A program made the position numbers and the translations under genes. Shown here in pieces: positions 8,194-17,820 of a stretch of 64,000 nt of DNA (the first letter of the stretch is position 1; each line of letters opens with the position of its first letter). Source of the stretch: Trissonchulus latispiculum (taxonomy: Eukaryota; Nematoda; Enoplea; Enoplida; Ironidae); assembly GCA_030248195.1 (NCBI GenBank), contig JASAND010005702.1, forward strand, positions 124,001-188,000, written 5' to 3'. The notes under the pieces were generated by a model. The model was not told the DNA's origin. It searched no databases and saw only the letters and a list, made by a program, of their open reading frames with translations.

Positions 8194-9798
8194 ATGAATC
8201 ATCTCAGCCAGGCTCAATTGCACCAGAGTGCCATTGATCAACTCAAGAAGCTTAGGGTATTTCAATTGCCCTACAGACCCGATCGCCCTGGCGACTTCCT
8301 ATGGTTCCGAAGCGACTCGGAGGAATTTAAGACCCTCTCGAATTTCGCGCGCCACCCTGAAAAGGATGCCAACCACCAGCGGATCCAAATCAGACACCTG
8401 AGAAAAAGCGGTCTAACGGCTGAAAATCACTATCAGTCGGTTATTGCGGATCTAGCCGGCGCTTTCAAGGTCGGAAAGTTAATCCTCCGACACGAGAAAC
8501 CATCAGAGGCCAAGCAACTCGCCAAGGACCATGTGCGGCTTGGCTGCCTCCTTCCGTATCCCAACACACATCTGCCATTCAAGGTGCTAGTTATGGCAGG
8601 AGTCCTTCTGTCCAAATATTCCATCCCTTTCTTTCAAAAGGAATTGATGGAAACCGGAAATCGACGCCTGATGGAAGCCACAGGCGATAGATTTTGGGGC
8701 ATCGGAGAAGAGCTCCTTGAGCTCCGCTGTGAGGAGTTTCGCTCCTCAAAAGAAGGAGCTGACCTGTGGGCCATTGAAAAGGCTGAGGAACATCAGGCCA
8801 CCAACTTTATGGGCCAATTGCTTGAGTTTTACCGGGTCTACTACAAGGACCCGGAGGGGCTCTACCCGGCCACTCCCAGAGTTGTTGTGATTGGCGGTTG
8901 CGCCCTTCGCAACAACCAGATCATTGATATCATCAAGGAGCAGTCAGGATGCTCTGACCCTCTTCTGTTGCCTATCATGATGGCCACGCCTGCCCGATGC
9001 TACCGTGTGGCCATCGCTATCTATTCTCCGATCCTAACCAAGATCTATGTGGTCCCGGAGATTAGCGTCGTCAAGGAGGTTCGAGAGAAGGAAAGATTGG
9101 GGCCTATCTACCAACTGGAGGCCCAAAGGCTGTCTGAAGCTTTAGGAAACGGGCCCAAGTACCAGGAGCCTTTCCCTATGGTCCGGGCCTTCCCGACCAT
9201 CGTTTACGTGCCTGCCTCTGCGAACCCGACCAAAATCATGAAGGGTGACCCAGCCTGGGCTTCACTGATCTGGGGTTGTTATACCATCAGATCGGATGGT
9301 ACCCACTTTAAGCCGCAAGATCCGGTCGCAATCCCGACCGAGCAGACCTTCATCCTCGCACCGGAAACGCATCAGCGAGTGAAGGAGGCCTTCACCCCTC
9401 CCTCCTCAAAGTGGCAGCCGTTTGCTACTTACAAACAGAAAAGGCCGCATAAGGACTCGCCTATCTTTAAACCGCGGCATCCTTCTCCTCCCGATACTCA
9501 GTCAGTTGTCTGCTCTGAATGCCATCAGAAGAAGCGGAGCAATTCCCCTCCGCGTCGACGACACGACTATTCTCAGTCGCGACGCTATTCCCAGGCCAAA
9601 CGACGCCGGAGCGTCTCCCCCAGAAATCGGGACACTTTCAGCCGTCCTCATGTCACGCGCAGAGCGCCTGAATCCGACAGGCGCGCTCAATTTCCGCAGC
9701 AGAGGGATTCGCCTCCCTTGCCTAATCTGATGAATTTGTCACTTTATCCCCCTCATCAGCGACGCCCCCCGGCTCAAAAGCGATCCAGATACTATTGA
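8194..9798 (+). CDS. NADAR-domain protein with RS-rich tail (retroelement accessory ORF)
   Basis: The ORF encodes 534 residues. The ATG sits immediately after a splice-acceptor-like CTATTTTTAG. Residues about 35-216 match the NADAR (YbiA/DUF1768) pattern in order: LSNF at 48-51, an ENHYQ-type segment at 77-81, a helix with EAKQLAKDHV, LMEATGDRFWGIG at 159-171 and NFMGQLLEFYR at 204-214. NADAR proteins are glycosidase-like enzymes acting on riboflavin-pathway intermediates or on ADP-ribosylated guanine. Residues 217-400 are unrecognised. The tail (440-534) has CSEC and many RS/SR dipeptides, suggesting RNA or nuclear interaction. Codon quality and strand match the upstream polyprotein and it belongs to the same unit by position. 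The NADAR call rests on motifs seen by eye; enzymatic activity is an inference. Confidence 0.65.
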   Translation: MNHLSQAQLHQSAIDQLKKLRVFQLPYRPDRPGDFLWFRSDSEEFKTLSNFARHPEKDANHQRIQIRHLRKSGLTAENHYQSVIADLAGAFKVGKLILRHEKPSEAKQLAKDHVRLGCLLPYPNTHLPFKVLVMAGVLLSKYSIPFFQKELMETGNRRLMEATGDRFWGIGEELLELRCEEFRSSKEGADLWAIEKAEEHQATNFMGQLLEFYRVYYKDPEGLYPATPRVVVIGGCALRNNQIIDIIKEQSGCSDPLLLPIMMATPARCYRVAIAIYSPILTKIYVVPEISVVKEVREKERLGPIYQLEAQRLSEALGNGPKYQEPFPMVRAFPTIVYVPASANPTKIMKGDPAWASLIWGCYTIRSDGTHFKPQDPVAIPTEQTFILAPETHQRVKEAFTPPSSKWQPFATYKQKRPHKDSPIFKPRHPSPPDTQSVVCSECHQKKRSNSPPRRRHDYSQSRRYSQAKRRRSVSPRNRDTFSRPHVTRRAPESDRRAQFPQQRDSPPLPNLMNLSLYPPHQRRPPAQKRSRYY

Positions 9799-10180
9799 AA
9801 GCCAGGACTATGGCTGTGATTATTCTTGTACATATATTATGTATTTTGCATGAATGTCTGTATGTGTTGCATGATATATGTATATATATGTTCTTTTACA
9901 GTGTATGTAACCTTACTTTGTCAATAGGGATAGTTATCCCAATTTAGATGATATTTTTATCGATAGTTATCGACAAAAGATACAAAAAAATATAATAAAT
10001 TGATAGTAATCAATCGCCAATCATATCTATCTCCATTGATAGCCTACTGCTAAACTCCAACACGCTATGCTCTTGAGTAGTTACGTCGAGACGCATGCAT
10101 TACGCCATATAAAGCAATCGATATTAATAATTGGTTCAAATTCTCATGTGATGCCTTAAATTTCAGGAACTAAAGAAACG
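9799..10180 (+). promoter_or_regulatory. Intergenic stretch with three similar stem-loops and a 3' splice site
   Basis: No ORF is present. Three short hairpins share a GATAGT(T/A)A core: GGGATAGTTATCCC (9927-9940), TCGATAGTTATCGA (9960-9973) and TTGATAGTAATCAA (10000-10013). A splice acceptor (TAAATTTCAG ending at 10166) lies 14 bases before the next ATG, so the downstream ORF is probably read from its own spliced message. Confidence 0.45.
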
Positions 10181-11524
10181 ATGTCAGGCAGTTCCAGCGA
10201 TTCATCGGTCCCCAGGTCCTATTCTCCGCTTATGGCTGTTGGGCAGAATCCGGCTTTCAGAAACCCGATGGCACTACCGGGACTCCGTGTCCCTACCCCA
10301 TATAGGGCTGGTCAACCGATCAGACACAGGGCCCCTGTGCCCCGTCCCAATGTCCCCTTTGTGGGATTCCGCCCGGTTACCGTGGCCCCCATTGTACCGA
10401 CGGTGGATGTTTGTCCACAGTGTAATACCCCGTTTGCCGGATTTGGAGAGCCCAAAGCTGCCACAAACTGCCCTGTCCAGGTCCCTCATTCCGTGGGGAA
10501 ATATACCCAACTGCGGGATCTCAATGACCACCCATTTCACACACCGGAATACTACAGGGTGGATCATCTCCTACAGATGTATTCCGAACTGAAGAAATAC
10601 CCTGCTGCGGCACAGCATCCGCGTTATAAATCCAGTATGGACCAAGCCGGTCTCCGGCTTAGAGACACTCAAATTCAGTTTGAGAATGCCATTAGGCCCA
10701 CGCCTGGTATGACTCCGCATGACGAAATACAATCCGCTTTCCGAAATTTCTTGATCCAGATTAATCTGGAGAGAAATACAATCGCGGATAAGGCCCTCCT
10801 TCTGCGAAAATTAGAGGACCTCAGACAGGATATTATTCTCCTCATTAACCACCCTCGATTCCGGGTAGAGCGCCCGCTCTACCCTGATCCTCCCTACGGC
10901 CGATACGCCCCCTACCCGACCCTACATCGCCCTGACGGACCGCCTACTGAAACGTCCACAACTTCCACACCTTCCTCCCCCCAGTCGGAAAACTACCCAT
11001 TTTTTGCTGGGGAGGAACGGAATGAGGAAAGAAATAACGGAACTGGAAACGGAAACACCCAGGTCCGGACGCCAGCTGATGGGGATTCTGATCCCGAGGA
11101 CCTCCCGTCACCTAGGGATGATCCTCCGGACGACCCCTTGATGACCCGGCTCAATGCACTTCTCGAGCCGAATGAGCCGACCCAGGAGGATCTATACCGT
11201 CTCGCTCCCGGAGAGCTTAATCCTGACCTGGATCCCCTTCCCCCCTTGGATATCAAAGCCCCCCTCCTCCCTGAGGAATGGCGAGATAATGTGCCCGCCT
11301 ACATTCAGCGGGAATTAAGAGCTCTGGATAGCTGCCTCGACGCAGGAATCATTCCTGTGATCGAATATTGGAGGCAGATTGGGGAATTGAAAATAATTGC
11401 CCATGAGAAAGCCCGCGCCATCCGGGAATCCGTTGATGAGCGGGAATTGGAATCCCCTCTCGAGGAAGAGGACATGGAGGATTATCTACACGAAATCCTC
11501 ACCTATGACCCCTATGGCCGATAA
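10181..11524 (+). CDS. Unrecognised 447-residue ORF of the retrovirus-like unit
   Basis: The ATG follows a splice-acceptor-like site by 14 bases. No known domain is recognised. Residues 1-75 are Pro/Arg-rich. CPQC at 78-81, with nearby Cys and His, could bind metal. Residues about 125-215 are predicted helical with a run of charged heptads. Residues 215-350 are a Pro/Glu/Asp-rich, probably disordered linker. Residues about 365-440 are helical and end in an acidic stretch. It has the same strand, spacing and GC-rich codon use as the NADAR ORF, in contrast to the AT-rich flanks, which supports real coding. It could be a structural or accessory protein of the element. I do not assign a function. 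Confidence 0.6.
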   Translation: MSGSSSDSSVPRSYSPLMAVGQNPAFRNPMALPGLRVPTPYRAGQPIRHRAPVPRPNVPFVGFRPVTVAPIVPTVDVCPQCNTPFAGFGEPKAATNCPVQVPHSVGKYTQLRDLNDHPFHTPEYYRVDHLLQMYSELKKYPAAAQHPRYKSSMDQAGLRLRDTQIQFENAIRPTPGMTPHDEIQSAFRNFLIQINLERNTIADKALLLRKLEDLRQDIILLINHPRFRVERPLYPDPPYGRYAPYPTLHRPDGPPTETSTTSTPSSPQSENYPFFAGEERNEERNNGTGNGNTQVRTPADGDSDPEDLPSPRDDPPDDPLMTRLNALLEPNEPTQEDLYRLAPGELNPDLDPLPPLDIKAPLLPEEWRDNVPAYIQRELRALDSCLDAGIIPVIEYWRQIGELKIIAHEKARAIRESVDERELESPLEEEDMEDYLHEILTYDPYGR

Positions 11525-12675
11525 ACAATATCCCCATGATATGATTGGACGATAATGTAAATAAGAGTTGAAAATTTTAAGAAAGGTCTAAAAAAGAATA
11601 ACGTTATCAGAAAAATACAAAAAAAGGGCATATTTTGAAAATTCAAAAAAATTTTTATGTGTGTTAATTGTTTACTGTAATTTGTACATAGCTATTAGTT
11701 TGTATATGATCATTTTAACCTATTTGAAGCTCTTAATATGTAAAACTACCAAAAAAGGTTTTTGTTTAAAATAGAAAGCTGTAAAGAATACCTACTTGTA
11801 TATTATAATTGTGTTTGTACATGTAGAATGTGAATCATGTTTGTGAATCAGTAATGTCGTTGTATTGTATTGTAACTGTAGTTTTTGTTGGGTGAACGGA
11901 TCATTCTGGCAAAGTAGTGTACATAGGAAGAGATGAAGTATTTAACCTCATGTTTGGAGTTCTTTTGGTTTGGAGCATCTTATATACTAAAAAGAAAATA
12001 AAAATTATTAATAACTAATTGAAAAATAACGTAAGTATATTAATGATTTTTTCTTATTGTATTGTATGCTTATGTCATGATTGTCTCACTAAACGGCTAG
12101 TACCTAGGAATCTTTGTATTGTGTATAGGTTTAGTGATTTGTGTATATTAGTTTTATTACGTAGGATTAATGTGTACAGTATTATCATTGTCATCTTAAT
12201 ATGTATGATTACACTTGGGATCACTTGTGTTCGGAATGAAGATAGTTGGTAAAGTTGAGTATAATCCAATCCGCTGATAAACTAATTGAAGGGATCATGT
12301 TTCTATAAAGGATGGTTTAGTAATCGCAGAAAAACAGATACGAGAAGGATGTAGAAATTGTTATTTTATGGTCTACTATGTTAATAGTGTGCTGTGTTAT
12401 ATGTATGTATCGTTATCGGTTATCCTTTGGAAAACGAAGATAAAAACGAAGGAATGAGTTAAGACAGAATTTCGAATTAATGGATAATGGAGAGTTGCTA
12501 TGTACGGAATTGATGTTAGTACTGTCCTGATTATTGGTAATTCTTATGATATTTTCGTAATTGTTTAAATAACGTGAGACGGAAAGAATTAAAGTGATAG
12601 CCGGTATTTTTAGTTATTAACTTAATTCTGACTCTAAAAGAGGGACAAGACGATTAAAAGAAGGAATAATGAAAT
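11525..12675. other. AT-rich non-coding stretch
   Basis: The sequence is AT-rich with frequent TGTA and TTTGTA words and no ORF of coding character. It may be 3' untranslated or intronic sequence of the unit to the left. No specific signal was recognised. Confidence 0.5.
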
Positions 12676-12677
12676 AT

Positions 12678-12750
12678 GCTCGCCGAGTTAGGAGGAGCAT
12701 GGGCCGAAGCCGAGTTAGGTTGACGCCGAAGGACAACGCCGAGTTAGGCA
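12678..12750 (+). repeat. Short repeats of GCCGAGTTAGG
   Basis: The 11-mer GCCGAGTTAGG occurs three times in about 70 bases, separated by GC-rich spacers in otherwise AT-rich DNA. The origin is unknown. Confidence 0.7.
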
Positions 12751-12833
12751 GTTGTAATTAAGATAATCTAGTGATAGAAGGAATTTAGTTTAGAGTTAAA
12801 AGAATAATATGATGAAGGAAAGGAAGATAAATT

Positions 12834-13022
12834 TGGTATATGAGGTGGTTGCGGAACGGACCCACAGAAGGTCGACCCCACCTGAAGAAGATATGCAAAT
12901 TAGATATATGAGGTGGTTGCGGAACGGACCCACAGAAGGTCGACCCCACCTGAAGAAGATATGCAAATTAGGTATGTGAGGTGGTTGCGGAACGGACCCA
13001 TAGAAGGTCGACCCCACCTAAA
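12834..13022 (+). repeat. Tandem repeat, 68-bp unit, about 2.7 copies
   Basis: Units start with GAGGTGGTTGCGGAACGGAC at 12842, 12910 and 12978, a period of exactly 68 bp. The copies are nearly identical, so the array is young. Each unit contains an AGGTGG/CCACCT inverted pair, a GGTCGACC palindrome and, between units, the octamer-like ATGCAAATTAG. Confidence 0.9.
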
Positions 13023-13712
13023 GCAAGTAAGCAAGACTCAGGTTTGAGAAAGATAGTAATAATAGAGATATTAGTGAACTCTAACATAAGCTTGAACACA
13101 CAGGAGATATACTAATGAGCAAGTATTAATTAATAGTGTAAAGCACAGACAAGAATAATGAGTATGAGTAGAACGCAAGACACGGAACGCAGTTACCTTT
13201 ATCAGTTCTTAATATAATTGTGGTCATGCAGCTTTTGAAGTGAAGATTATTGATATGATAATGGTATGGAGAATTTCACTCAAGTGTTTTGGTTTTCCCC
13301 CCTAGTTAAAATATCAACCATTTTTCTTGTGGAGGTTGTAATGAAAGGAGTTTCAAAAAGGTTAAAAATTGAATTTCAAGAACTAAATGACGAATAAAGA
13401 ATTATACGAAGAAATGAATGCTTCAGTACAAAGGAGATGATGAGTCCTGATTTAGTAATGATCGATTTGATTGGAATCACTGTTTAAGTTACTTGATGTG
13501 TTTTGTCATATCTTGTTCTGAATTGCCAGAGTTGCCAGGCGCAAATCGCTATTCATTCAACTAGGGACTAAGATTTTGGATTTAGGTACTAAATAAGTTA
13601 GCAGTGAAGGAAAACCCGAACGTATAGTGGATACGAATAGCATGAGAAAAATCAGTTTTAATGGTTAAAGGAAGCCTTAACGGCCCTTAAGTGTACTAAC
13701 CCCTTTACTAAC
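13023..13712. other. Non-coding stretch
   Basis: No gene was seen. A CCAGAGTTGCCAGGCGC-type sequence near 13528-13545 resembles one at about 7876-7890 (CAGAGTTGCCAGGGGAG). The reverse complement of its core is found near 21385-21405. Confidence 0.4.
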
Positions 13713-13819
13713 ACGAAATTACGAACACTAGTTAAGAGGGTAGTTACCCTTAATAAGTCTGAGATAACGAAATTACAAACATCAGTTAAGAGGGTAGTTA
13801 CCTTCAATAAGTCCGAGAT
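13713..13819 (+). repeat. Direct duplication of about 55 bp
   Basis: Two adjacent units share ACGAAATTAC-AACA, GTTAAGAGGGTAGTTACC and AATAAGTC-GAGAT with few differences. No coding potential. Confidence 0.8.
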
Positions 13820-14103
13820 GAGACTCCCAATTCTCCCCTTTCCGGTCGGAAATACTTAATAACCAATTGCCGGAATGCTCCCCAGTTTTATTAGAAGAAT
13901 AAAAGTCTCTTATGTCTTCAAAATCGGAGTTTAAGCGCTAATAAAGAGTGTTAATGCGAAAATCATCAAAAATAACAAATTAGCAGAAGATGGTTCAATA
14001 TTAGGTACTGAATAGCTAGATACGTAGTTAGATAGGGTTAATAAGTGTTAATTAGTAATAATTAGCTAATATTTGGTCAAATTTCGTAATTTTGGTCCGA
14101 AAC

Positions 14104-14486
14104 ATGACTTGGGCTCATATGAAAGAGAATTTGATCCTGATTCCAAAAATGCAAACCCGACTTTTCAACTCCCAAAAATAAGAAAGTTGCAAGCAAAAAT
14201 GTTTTTATAAGATTACTTTTTGTTTCGTAATCTTATCACTCCAAAAAGGAGTGTTCTAAAAAGGTTCTTTTAATTGGTTTGACTTAAGTCAAACCTTTCC
14301 TTTTTTATTGTCTAGGAGGTTGTCTACCTCCTAGACTACACCTCAGTCAGGTGTTGTTTTCTTTTCCTTTCTATACTGCTAGGCCTCTTTCTTCTTGGGC
14401 CTAGCAGTTGTCCTCGCTTGAACTTTTGGCCGAGGACAAGGCCAACAGAGAAAGGAAAAGAAAATAGTAATATCAGCCCAAGTCAT
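14104..14486 (+). ncRNA. Candidate structured RNA domain: at least eight helices closed by a 12-bp stem
   Basis: A closing stem pairs ATGACTTGGGCT (14104-14115) with 14475-14486 perfectly. Inside are perfect hairpins in series: 14207-14216 with 14227-14236 (10 bp); 14237-14242 with 14248-14253 (6 bp, A5 loop); the palindrome 14276-14295; 14311-14320 with 14326-14335 (10 bp, 5-nt loop); and 14338-14343 with 14349-14354. A 16-bp helix, 14357-14372 with 14449-14464, encloses two more hairpins: 14376-14385 with 14398-14407 (10 bp) and 14408-14416 with 14431-14439 (9 bp). An alternative helix TTGGCC/GGCCAA (near 14427-14445) competes with the last one. This is far more pairing than expected in random AT-rich DNA. 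The strand and transcription are inferred from the upstream ORFs. It could be an element-encoded UTR structure or a nested foldback. Confidence 0.6.
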
Positions 14487-14909
14487 ATCAATTAGAGGGG
14501 GCTAATCTCCCTTATTAGTAATATGAATGTTAGATTGAATAGCTAGAATTACGTAAGAAAACATGTAGATTATTATGATACAAGTTTTAACTATTGGAAA
14601 ATTATGTATCGATCGTAATAATTCGACAAATTTAAGAAAATTCACGAATTTCTCCCTTTGGTTACCTTTATATGTTAAAGAAAATTTCGCAAAGTTTCGC
14701 CGAGTTTCAGCACCCAAAATTTATCAAAAATGGGTCAGTTGGGGGGTAATATTTTCAAAATCTCATTAATTTCGACCCCTAATGGCCAGCTGGCTCAGTC
14801 CGCCGCTGCGCCCCACGTGCAAAAGGTGGCAAGTTTCTAGAAAGTTCTAGAACTTTCTAGAAGCTTTGCCTTAAAAACAAAAGGAAAGTCCGCCGCAACC
14901 CGATTTAAT

Positions 14910-15380
14910 GACCTGTCACCGAGCTGTCAGATAGCTGTCAGCTCGGTCCCAAAATTTTTCCAGAAGTTCAGTGTTCGTTGAGATGCGACTGAAAGCAGTC
15001 GCTTTTCCCCTTCCCCTCGGTACGTTCTCCGCTGTGTGCCAGAGTTTTGGCACGGAGAATTCAGCGTACCCTCCCCCGGTTAGGAAAAATTATAGGGACT
15101 TTTCTAGCCTTCGGGCTAGAAAAGAAATTGAGTGAAAACAACCACGAACACTTACAAGTGAGGGCCAGATGGGTTTTCTATGCCCGGCCAAAATTCGAAA
15201 TGAGGATAAAAAAACTAGGGGTTTAAAGGCCACCTTTTTGGCCATAATTTTTACTTTGTCTTGAGCCTTCGGGCAAATTTTATATGTACTTTTTGGGCCT
15301 TTCGGCCAATTTTGTCTATATTGTATGGGCCTTCGGGCCAAGCCTTTTATGTACCATTTTTAGCCTACGGGCAGAATTTT
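14910..15380 (+). ncRNA. Cluster of stable hairpins with UUCG-type loops
   Basis: A CCGAGCTG/CAGCTCGG hairpin lies at about 14918-14946. A long three-helix hairpin spans 15019-15070 (GGTACG/CGTACC, TTCTCC/GGAGAA, GTGCCA/TGGCAC). An 11-bp stem capped by TTCG lies at 15099-15124. GCC-TTCG-GGC or related hairpins recur near 15264, 15295, 15326 and 15362. The C(UUCG)G loop is an exceptionally stable RNA tetraloop, and its repetition suggests selection on RNA or element-internal duplication. Confidence 0.5.
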
Positions 15381-15495
15381 TTTCTCTTTTTCTGATGCGA
15401 GGCTTTCTAGCCAATTTTTAGTTTTCTAGCATGATTGGGCCCAAGGCCAATTTTAGTTTATTCTTACATTTTTATTTTTATGATTTCCTGTTTCA

Positions 15496-15547
15496 GGGCA
15501 GCTCATGTAAACCCCTCCTGTTCGATGGAGGTCTTGAGTTTTGCCCC
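15496..15547 (+). ncRNA. Hairpin motif copy 1
   Basis: Three nested helices are present: GGGCA/TGCCC, CTCA/TGAG and CCTCC/GGAGG, with loop TGTTCGAT and an asymmetric TGTAAAC bulge. The same layout recurs at 15592-15640 and 18413-18456. Confidence 0.55.
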
Positions 15548-15591
15548 TTATTTATTATTTCACTTTTACTTTTATGATTTCTCGTTAAAAA

Positions 15592-15640
15592 GGCAGCTCA
15601 TGTAAACTCCTCCTGTGCGATGGGGGTCTTGAGATTTGCC
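15592..15640 (+). ncRNA. Hairpin motif copy 2
   Basis: The helices are GGCA/TGCC, CTCA/TGAG and CCTCC/GGGGG (with one G-U type pair), and the loop is TGTGCGAT. It lies about 95 bp after copy 1 and is probably a tandem duplicate, since flanking TTTATGATTTC is also shared. Confidence 0.55.
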
Positions 15641-15779
15641 TAGCCACTCTTATTTTTATGTTATCTTTTTCATTTAAACTTTCGGTCAAGCCACGTCCTT
15701 TGAATTGTAGTTTATTTTTTATTAGGGCCTTAGAGGCCACAAAATAATGATGTATTTTGCGGTTTTTTGGGATGAATTG

Positions 15780-16017
15780 AGTGGGGACCCCACCTCTTAG
15801 AAGTGAGTTAGTGGGTCTCCGAAAATATGACCCTTTAAAAGAACATGAGCTAGTTTTAAGGTTTGTTCCCCACAGCCGGCAACTAGGAGTTGCCGGCCAT
15901 ATTGTTAATCCAGGCGCAGTTAATCCAGAAATCTTACTGTTCTGTATTATGTCATTCATTTCAGCTTTAGGTCGGTTCTTAAAAGTAATAGGTGGGGGGG
16001 GGGGGGGGTGGGGGGGG

Positions 16018-16053
<36 letters not shown>

Positions 16054-16115
16054 TGAGAGGAGTGGGGGGGGGGGGGAAGGGGGGGGGGGGAGGGGGGGAG
16101 GGGGGGGGGAGAGAG

Positions 16116-16193
<78 letters not shown>

Positions 16194-16215
16194 GGGTGTT
16201 GTGGTGTGTGTGGTG
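15780..16215. repeat. Homopolymer G block (low-confidence sequence)
   Basis: From about 15990 to 16192 the sequence is nearly pure G with scattered A and T. The ORFs across it encode only poly-Gly or poly-Pro. Such blocks usually mark poor base calling or a collapsed GC-rich repeat, so no gene is called here. Confidence 0.85.
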
Positions 16216-17590
16216 AGGGTGTGAGTGTTGATGGCCTTGTGGGTTGTCGGACCCGGGGAGTTGCCGGGGTTTGGTCTTCGTTGCGGTTCAGCGGGATCAT
16301 TGTAGTCACAGAACTATCGGCTCCGTTCGCACCAGCTTATCTGAGCCGATAACCCGATAGGTGAGAAATTAAAATCAGTCTTGCACGATCTGCTCTCGTC
16401 CTCTCCTCCGTTCGCCCCTCCGCTTGCCGTACCGATAGGATGGAGCGCTGACGATACCGATAAGGTGAGAATGCATGTAGCATTCTTAGCAAGCTACTTC
16501 CTCTCTGATCTCCCTCTCGGTAAGTTCCCTGCGTGAGTGTCGTGTGTGTTGCTCTCTCTTACCTACTCGTGTCTTTTTTTCCTACATCTTTCTGCCTACG
16601 TAAAACTGACACTGCCCCGATAGCTTTCACGCGCTATTTTAACACATAGTTCGTCCCTGGTTGTTAGATACGTCGAGCTGCGTGTCCGACACATTTACTG
16701 GATTTCGTTCGCGGCTCATTTGCAACCTGGTGCTTCTGTCTACCAATGACCTCCACGCTGGCTGCCTGGTGAACGCATGAATTCACTTTAGTGGTATGAG
16801 AGGCGGCTATCGAGATAGATTTAAAAGTTGAAGACACTTTCGGAGCGATCCACTGTCCCTGATGATTATCAAGTTAACGCTCCCATGTAAGTTGAGAATA
16901 TTACCTGTGTGATCTTCGAGACTTTACACGGATGCAGACTAAAATACTCGTCCTGATGCCGCTCCCTTCATCAGATGGCGTTCGGACGCCTCAGATACAT
17001 ATTCTTTTCGTTTATTCATAAAACACATTCGACATTTCATAACCCTCCTCCATGTTTAGACGGTGTTCAGACCGTCGTCTCTATTCTTCCTCCAGCTCCT
17101 GCTCTGTCCGTGTTTGAATGTGCTTCTCTTTAGTGTCTTTTTGTTTTTAATAGTGGTTGTGAATAACTGGCTTTCTTGTCCAAGTTATTAGGGTTTCTGC
17201 GTAGTGCGTGATAGGATAGAAGTTGCCTTTTTCGCTTTTCATGTTTTTCTTGTGTCTTATTTCGGTTATTCTGAAGCTGTTTCCGAAGACCCAAAGTCCG
17301 GGGGGGTCTGGCGGAACATCCCTGGTTTCGTGCCCGATCGGACCCGTGTGTATAGATATTACCGATGAATCCAAACAAGTGCTCCGGAGTGAAAAGTGAG
17401 AGGTGTAAGCGTCCCCTTTGGTTTTCTTGATGGCCCTGAATCGGATGGAGTTCCGCCTGTCTTCCGCGGACTTCTCCGTTCGCACGTATCCACAACTGGA
17501 CTGTGCCCGCCGCATGGACATGTGCCGCGCGCATGGACGGAGTACTCAGTATGGACGTGGCCATGACTGCGGACATGGTCGCAGAGAATG
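16216..17590. other. Non-coding stretch
   Basis: No gene was recognised. It has two CCGATA-AGGTGAGAA-type segments (about 16348 and 16460) resembling splice donors, and a perfect GACGGT/ACCGTC hairpin near 17059-17076. Confidence 0.4.
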
Positions 17591-17599
17591 GACACGAGC

Positions 17600-17820
17600 C
17601 GGAAGGTGCGGTGGTGGAAAAGTGTCCAGGAAACTTTCGACTTTCGCCGGAACGAGCCGGCAAGGTGCGGTGGTGGAAAAGGGTCCAGGAAACTTTTCGA
17701 CCTTCGCCGGGAGAGCCGGGAGGTGGGGGGGTGGAAAAGGGGCGGGGGGGTGGGCCCAAGGGGGGGGGCGGGGGGGGGGGGGGGGGGGCCCCCCCCGGGG
17801 GGGGGGGGGGAAAAGTGTCG
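17600..17820 (+). repeat. Tandem repeat of about 65 bp degenerating into poly-G/poly-C
   Basis: Two clear units share GGTGCGGTGGTGGAAAAG, GTCCAGGAAACTTT and TTCGCCGG. A third unit dissolves into G and C runs, and AAAAGTGTCGAG resumes the unit at about 17811. The homopolymer part probably hides further copies of the repeat. Confidence 0.7.

Noticed and set aside
12834..13022. CRISPR-like array
   Set aside because: The 68-bp units are repeated end to end without unique spacers, in a eukaryotic context.
15781..16352. Gly- and Pro-rich ORFs
   Set aside because: They arise from a G homopolymer block of doubtful sequence quality.
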